Assembly: GCF_022682495.2 (NCBI RefSeq)
Contig: NC_071392.1
Location: 83,344,797-83,408,796, forward strand
From: Desmodus rotundus
Lineage: Eukaryota > Chordata > Mammalia > Chiroptera > Phyllostomidae
Direction of reading: 5' to 3'
DNA: 64,000 nucleotides
The notes under the pieces are model-generated. The model was not told the origin of the DNA and did no database searches. It worked only from the letters and a program-made list of their open reading frames with translations. Position 1 is the first letter of the stretch. Each line of letters begins with the position of its first letter. Position numbers and translations under genes: made by a program. Positions 59,300 through 64,000 of the stretch are shown here, piece after piece.

Positions 59300-61201
59300 G
59301 GATCTGGACTTCCTGCCAAGATGGAGGCGCAGGTAGGTAGACACACTGTGCCTCCTCACACAACCAAAAGAAGGACAACAACAAATTTAAAGACAAAACA
59401 CAACCAGAACTGACAGAAAATCAAATAGTATGGAAGTCCAACAACCATGGAGATAAAGAAGAAACATTCATCCAGACCGGTAGGAGGGGCGGAGACCGGT
59501 AGCCAGGCAGAGAGGACTCGAGGCAGGGCAGCTGGAGGACTGGGTGGTCCCACATCCTTGTGCAGATAAACCGGGAGGAACAACTAGGAAGTGAGACAAA
59601 CCGAACAACCTAGCGCTCCAGCTCCGGGAAATAAACCCTCAAACCCCTGATTGAAAACACATGTGGGGGTTGAGGCAGTGGCAGAAGCTCCCAGCCTCAC
59701 AGGAGAGTTTGTTGGAGAGACCCACAGGGTCCTAGAATGCACACAAACCCACCCACCCAGGAAGCAGCACAGAATGGCACACTTTGCTTGTGGGTATCAG
59801 GGGAGGTGACTGAAAATGGGCAGAGAGAGGAGCAAGTGGCATTGTTCCCTCTTGGACCCTCCCCCACATACCGCATCACAACGCAGCAATGTGGGTTGCC
59901 CCACCCTGGTGAACACCTAAGGCTCTGCCCCTTACTACCTACCGGTGAGACAAAAAGAAATGTAACCTGGATGAAAGAACAGATCAAAGCTCAAGAAAAA
60001 ATACAACTAAGCGATGAAGAGATAGCTAACCTATCAGGTGCACAGTTCAAAACCCTGGTAATCAGGAAGCTCACAGAATTGGTTGAATATGGTCGCAAAT
60101 TAGAGGAAAAAATGAAGGCTATGCTAAGTGAAATAAAGGAAAATGCACAGGGAACCAACAGTGACAGGAAGCAAACTAGGACTCAAATCAACGGTGTGGA
60201 CCAGAAGGAAGAAAGAAACATTTAACCAGAACAGAATGAAAAAACAAGAATTCAAAAAAATAAGGAGAGGCTTAGGAACCTCCAGGACAACTTTAAATAT
60301 TCCAACATCTGAATCATAGGAGTGCCAGAAGGAGAAGAGGAAGAACAGGAAATTGAAAACTTATTTGAACAAATAATCAAGGAGAACTTCCTCAATCTGG
60401 CAAAGGAAATAGACTTCCAGGAAGTCCAGGAAGCTCAGAGAGTCCCAAAGAAGTTGGACCCAAGGAGGAACACACCAAGGCATGTCATAATTACATTAGC
60501 CAAGATTAAAGAGAAAGAGAGAATCTTAAAAGCAGCAAGAGAAAAGGACACAGTTACCTACAAAGGAGTTCCCATAACACTGTCAGCTGATTTCTCAAAA
60601 CAAACCTTATGGGCAAGAAGCTGGAAAGGAGTATTCCAAGTCATGAAAGGCAAGGACCTACATCCAAGATAACTCTACCCAGCAAAGCTCTCATTTAGAA
60701 TGGAAGGGCAGATAAAGTGCTTCCCAGATAAGGTCAAGTTAAAGTAGTTCATCATCACCAAGCCCTTATTATATGAAATGTTAAAGGGATTTATCTAAGA
60801 AAAAGAAGGTAAAAAATATGAACAGTAAAATGACAACAAACTCACAGTTATTAACAACTGAATGTAAAACAAAAACTAAGCAAACAACTAGAACAGGAAC
60901 AGAATCACAGAAATGGAGATCACATGGAGGGTTATCAGTGGGGGAGTAGGAGGGGGAGAGAGGGGGAGAGAGGGGGAAGGCACAGAGAATAAGTAGCATA
61001 AATGGTAGGTAGAAAATAGACAGGGGGAGGGTAAGAATAGTATAGGAAATGCAGAAGCCAAAGAACTTATATGTGTGACCCATGGACATGAACTAAAGCG
61101 GGGGGAATGTGTGTAGGAAAGGGCATGTAGGGCAGAGGGGAATAAAGGGGGGGGTGGGAAATGGGACAACTATAATAGCATATCAATAAAACATTTTTTA
61201 A
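59300..61201 (+). mobile_element. Half-L1 (HAL1-type) retrotransposon, nearly full length
   Basis: The 5' region begins with CCAAGATGGAGGCGC (YY1-type start as in many L1 5' UTRs). ORF1 relic follows at 59971-60798, then a 3' UTR directly, with no ORF2, and an AATAAA/A-rich end at about 61185-61205. Flanks AAAACCTTTCACTA (59287) and AAAACATTCACTA (61202) look like a diverged target duplication, so the copy is complete at both ends. HAL1 elements are known L1 derivatives that keep only ORF1. Confidence 0.85.
59971..60798 (+). pseudogene. Broken L1/HAL1 ORF1 protein
   Basis: Relic of the L1 ORF1 RNA-binding chaperone. The N-terminal part after the ATG at 59971 is a charged coiled coil (…SDEEIANLSGAQFKTLV…KLEEKMKAM…). 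After the stop the same frame gives the RRM-like part (IIGVPEGEEEEQEIENLFEQ; RRNTPRHVIITLAKIKEKER) and the C-terminal domain (KGVPITLSADFSKQTLWARS). In-frame stops at 60223, about 60310, 60670 and about 60747 break it; no frameshift is needed along most of its length. Not functional. Confidence 0.85.
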
Positions 61202-61374
61202 AAAACATTCACTAAAGAAGTTATAGGCCTGGGGCGTGACTACCCACCATGACCTGCCCAGTTAGGAATTTATGATCAGGTCACCGTGAGGTTACTTTCC
61301 ATAGAACCCCCTTTTTTGTCCACAGCCTTTACCATAAAGTTATTACCTCTCTTTGCCTTTCCAGTGCTGCGTAA

Positions 61375-61520
61375 TAGAACTTTCCACAGTGCTGGGCATG
61401 TATCCATGTGTGACTGTTGAGCACACGAAATGTGGCTAGTGTGAGGGAGGAGCTGAATTTTAATGTCCAGGTGTGGCTAGTGGCTACCCTAACTGGACAG
61501 CGCACCTTTAAACTATCAGC
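61375..61520. repeat. Ancient DNA-transposon remnant, copy 3
   Basis: 'AACTTTCCACAGTGCTGGG…GAGCACACGAAATGTGGCTAGTG…GGTGTGGCTAGTGGCTACC…GGACAGCGC', same family as 21555-21705. Confidence 0.6.
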
Positions 61521-61559
61521 TCAACCACTGCAGAAACCGTGCTGATCCTGCCTGACATC

Positions 61560-61750
61560 ATATCCTCAGCAACGAGCACCCTGCCTGGCACATGGTGGGT
61601 ACTGCACAAATATTTATTGAATGAATGATAGCCGCCATTTATGGCATGCTCACTTGTGCCAAGCACTACACTAAGAACTCGACAGAGGTAATTTGGTGTG
61701 GTCCTCCCCAGATCCCCTGAGGTGGGATAAGATTAGAGATGGAGTTTGCA
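61560..61750 (+). repeat. MIR-type fragment
   Basis: 'CTGCCTGGCACATGGTGGG', 'TATTTATTGAATGAATGATAG', 'TTGTGCCAAGCACTACACTAAGAAC' are standard MIR/L2-end phrases. Confidence 0.65.
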
Positions 61751-62183
61751 TAGAGTGCTGGCAGATAGTAGAGGTTCAATAAAAGGTTGTTATGAGCATT
61801 ATTAAGACCTTCCCATGGATATGATCATCCAACTCACTTTTCTCTCTTCTTCCTCTAGGCTTACAGGGCAGTTCCTGCCTGCCACACACAAGCTGCTGTC
61901 CCATGGCACACCTCGCCCTAGATGGCTGACTTTCCTCTATGTAGGTGCCCCATCCCCACAACTGGGTTGGCAGCATCTTGGAACAAGGCCCATGGCATAC
62001 TTGTTGATGTCCCTGGGCTCAGGGCTTGCACTGGTTAGTGTTAAGTAGCTGCCTCCAACTTTGCCCATGTGCTGTCTGGCCGTGAGTCTCATCCCCTAGA
62101 ATACCCCCTCGGTTCTCCCAGAATTTGTATGTTGAAATCCTCAACCCCAGTATCTCAGAAGGTGACTGCTTTTGAAAGTAGGG

Positions 62184-62822
62184 GTTTTTTTTTTAAATCC
62201 TCACCTAAGGATATGTTTATTGATTTTAGAGAGAGAAGAAATGAGGGAGGAAGAGAGAGAGAAACATCGATCAGTTGCCTCTTTTTTTTTTTTTTAGAAT
62301 TCTAGGCTTTTTATTTTATTTTTATTTTTTTATTATTTTTTAAATATATTTATTGATTATGCTATTACAGTTGTCCCATTTCCCCCCCTTCCCTCAACTC
62401 CATCCTGCCCACCTCCTCACTCCCACATTCCCCCCTATAGTTCATGTCCTTATCTAAGAAAAAGAAGATAAAAAATATGAACAGTAAAAATGACAGCAAA
62501 CTCACAGTTATTAACAACCACACCTAAAACAAAAACAAAAGCAAACTAAGCAAACAACTAGAACAGGAACAGAACCACAGAAATGGAGATCACATGGAGG
62601 GCTTTCAATAGGGGAGTGGGACGGGGAGAGAGGAGAGAAAGGTACAGAGAATAAATAGCATAAATGATAGGTGGAAAAGAGACAGGGGGAGGGTAAGAAT
62701 AGTGTAGGAAATGTAGAAGCCAAAGATCAGTTGCCTCTTACATGCACCTTGACTGGGGATCAAATCTGTAACCTTTTGGTGTATGGGATGATACTCCAAC
62801 CACCTAGCCACCTGGCCAGGGC
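62184..62822 (-). repeat. Ves SINE, split by a HAL1-type insertion
   Basis: Left part 62184-62283 and right part 62740-62822 together give one antisense Ves. Flanks TGAAAGTAG (62173-62181) and TGGAAGTAG (62823-62831) are its target duplication in the LTR. Confidence 0.9.
62284..62724 (-). mobile_element. 5'-inverted (twin-primed) HAL1-type insertion
   Basis: 62284-62449 is the reverse complement of the HAL1 3' end (compare 61083-61200), with its poly(A) as a T-run at left. 62450-62724 repeats HAL1 60790-61065 in plus orientation. Such an inversion at the 5' side is the known product of twin priming. Perfect 15-bp target duplication GATCAGTTGCCTCTT at 62269-62283 and 62725-62739. Confidence 0.9.
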
Positions 62823-63144
62823 TGGAAGTAGCTTCTTTAAAGAGGTAATTAAGTTAAAATGAGGCATGGCGAGGCAGTGCTAACCAATTTAACTGGTGTC
62901 CTTACAGGAAGAGAATCAGCATGCAGAGACACAGAGGAAAGACCACGTGAAGATGCGGGGAGCAGGCGGCCGCCATCTGCATCTGCAAGCCAAGGAGAGA
63001 CACCTCTCAGGAGTAACCAACCCCGCGGACACTTTGATCTCAGACTTCCAGCTCCCAGAATTGCGAGAAAGTACATTTTGGTTGTTAAAGCCACACAGTC
63101 CGTGATGCTACAATCTGGCAGCCCTAGCAAACTCATACACCCTG

Positions 63145-64000
63145 CAGAAGGTGAGTTAAAATGAAGAAAGATTGCTTGTGTGAATCGAAAACACCTTGAG
63201 GGCAGCCTCCTTCCCACAGGCGTGGACGTGACTCCCCTGGAAGAAGAAGATGAGGCCAGAGAAGCTCCCGCCTCCTCCTCAGACCACGCTGACTGAAGCT
63301 ATACCTGCAGCGTGCACCACTTCAGGAAAAAGCATGTCGTGTTAGCATGCTTGGCATCCCGTAGATGGAAAGTGGTACTTAAATGAAGTTAGATTTTTTT
63401 TTGGTCATGAGTGAGCAGATTGAGTGCGCCTATCTGTCTTGCCTGCAGTGACGACAGATGCGTGGCAGTCGGCTACGAGCCCCACAGGGACCCCCCCCCC
63501 CCCCCTGCAGGAGGGGGTGAGAGCAGGAAGCGGAGAGGGTCTGAGACAGAGCCCTGGTGTTCAAGGGATTTAAGGTATTCCTGCGGAGGATGGGGCGGGA
63601 AGGAGGAGGGCAACCGGGACAGAGTGGTACCTGGACATAGCAGGGCAAAGACCACTGCAAAGGGAGGTGTGGTCTGCAGTGCCAGGTGCTCCTGGGAGGC
63701 GACATCAGACCCTCCTGGTGGGGAAGCCTCCCATGGACTGAGCAGCAGGAGTTACGTGAGTGACCTTGGTGAGACCCATTGAGAGGGCAGTGTAGGGTTC
63801 CCGAAGTCAGCCTGAGCAGAATGTGTAGCGTTTGACAGGGGGAGGCGGGAGGAGTGTGAGGTGGGTGAGGGAGGAGCCAGAAGGGGGCACAAGAGAGTCC
63901 CGCAGGGAGAGCAGGGACCAGAGTCATGGGGGGAGACCCTGGCAAGGGTCCAGGAGCTGTCACGTTAGGCTGGAGATGGCACACAGTACATTTTATTTGT
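63145..64000. other. Intergenic end of window, nothing recognised
   Basis: G-rich on the plus strand with a C15 homopolymer at 63491-63505. The opposing frames 63411-63782 (+) and 63430-63984 (-) look like low-complexity chance ORFs. Confidence 0.4.

Larger units (their letters stand above)
62085..63141 (+). repeat. MaLR LTR (MLT1-type), split by later insertions
   Basis: Left part to about 62181 ('TTTGTATGTTGAAATCCTCAACCCC…') and right part from 62823 ('AAAGAGGTAATTAAGTTAAAATGAGG', 'CTGGTGTCCTTACAGGAAGAG', 'GGCAGCCCTAGCAAACTCATAC') form one LTR. A Ves SINE and a HAL1-type copy lie between. Left edge approximate. Confidence 0.82.

Noticed and set aside
59737..59970. N-terminal extension of the HAL1 ORF1 upstream to an ATG at 59737
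   Set aside because: This part reads as 5' UTR. The family start matching the coiled coil is the ATG at 59971.

Overview
This is a mammalian nuclear window, almost certainly from a bat. At least eleven tRNA-derived SINEs of the bat Ves type are scattered through it (tRNA-like head, 'GAGAGGCAAC' body, CT-rich stretch, A-rich tail), and there are no primate Alu or rodent B1/B2 elements. The Ves variants look more like those I associate with phyllostomid/noctilionoid bats than with Myotis-type bats; that finer placement is inference. Ancient mammalian repeats (MIR, L2, L1M, MLT1-type MaLR LTRs, hAT and Tigger relics) fill much of the rest.

The only protein-coding gene I can support is HIPK2 (homeodomain-interacting protein kinase 2), on the minus strand and incomplete. 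Exon 1 (start codon at 56439, coding part 56421-56439) encodes MAPVYE plus one base. It lies in a strong CpG island at about 56.0-57.3 kb. Exon 2 (427-1510) encodes residues 7-368: the SUMO site, the N-terminal region and the kinase N-lobe through the activation loop. The 54.9-kb intron 1 (1511-56420) makes up most of the window. Positions 1-426 are the start of intron 2; all later exons lie outside.

The exon 1 leader has a YY1-type CAAGATGGC motif and three upstream ATGs. One uORF ends on a TGA that overlaps the ATG of the next. That next uORF overlaps the HIPK2 start out of frame and would be translated across the exon 1/exon 2 splice, ending at 1450. Upstream of HIPK2 (57.3-64 kb) I see no gene, only repeats. 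In other mammals a divergent neighbour, TBXAS1, lies on this side; no coding exon of it is visible here.

The repeats give the most unusual observations. (1) A half-L1 (HAL1-type) element at 59300-61201 has a broken ORF1 running directly into a 3' UTR with no ORF2. A second, 5'-inverted (twin-primed) copy at 62284-62724 shares the same ORF1/3' UTR junction, so the lack of ORF2 belongs to the family. (2) That second copy sits inside a Ves SINE, which sits inside a MaLR LTR, with target duplications readable at both inner levels. (3) Two copies of a retroposed repeat I cannot name, at 38136-38425 (+) and 44213-44563 (-), share an AATAAA-bearing 3' end followed by an A-rich tail. (4) A 316-bp candidate MITE with 28-bp imperfect terminal inverted repeats lies at 10408-10723. 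I found no CRISPR array, prokaryotic gene, tRNA or rRNA gene, or intact viral gene.
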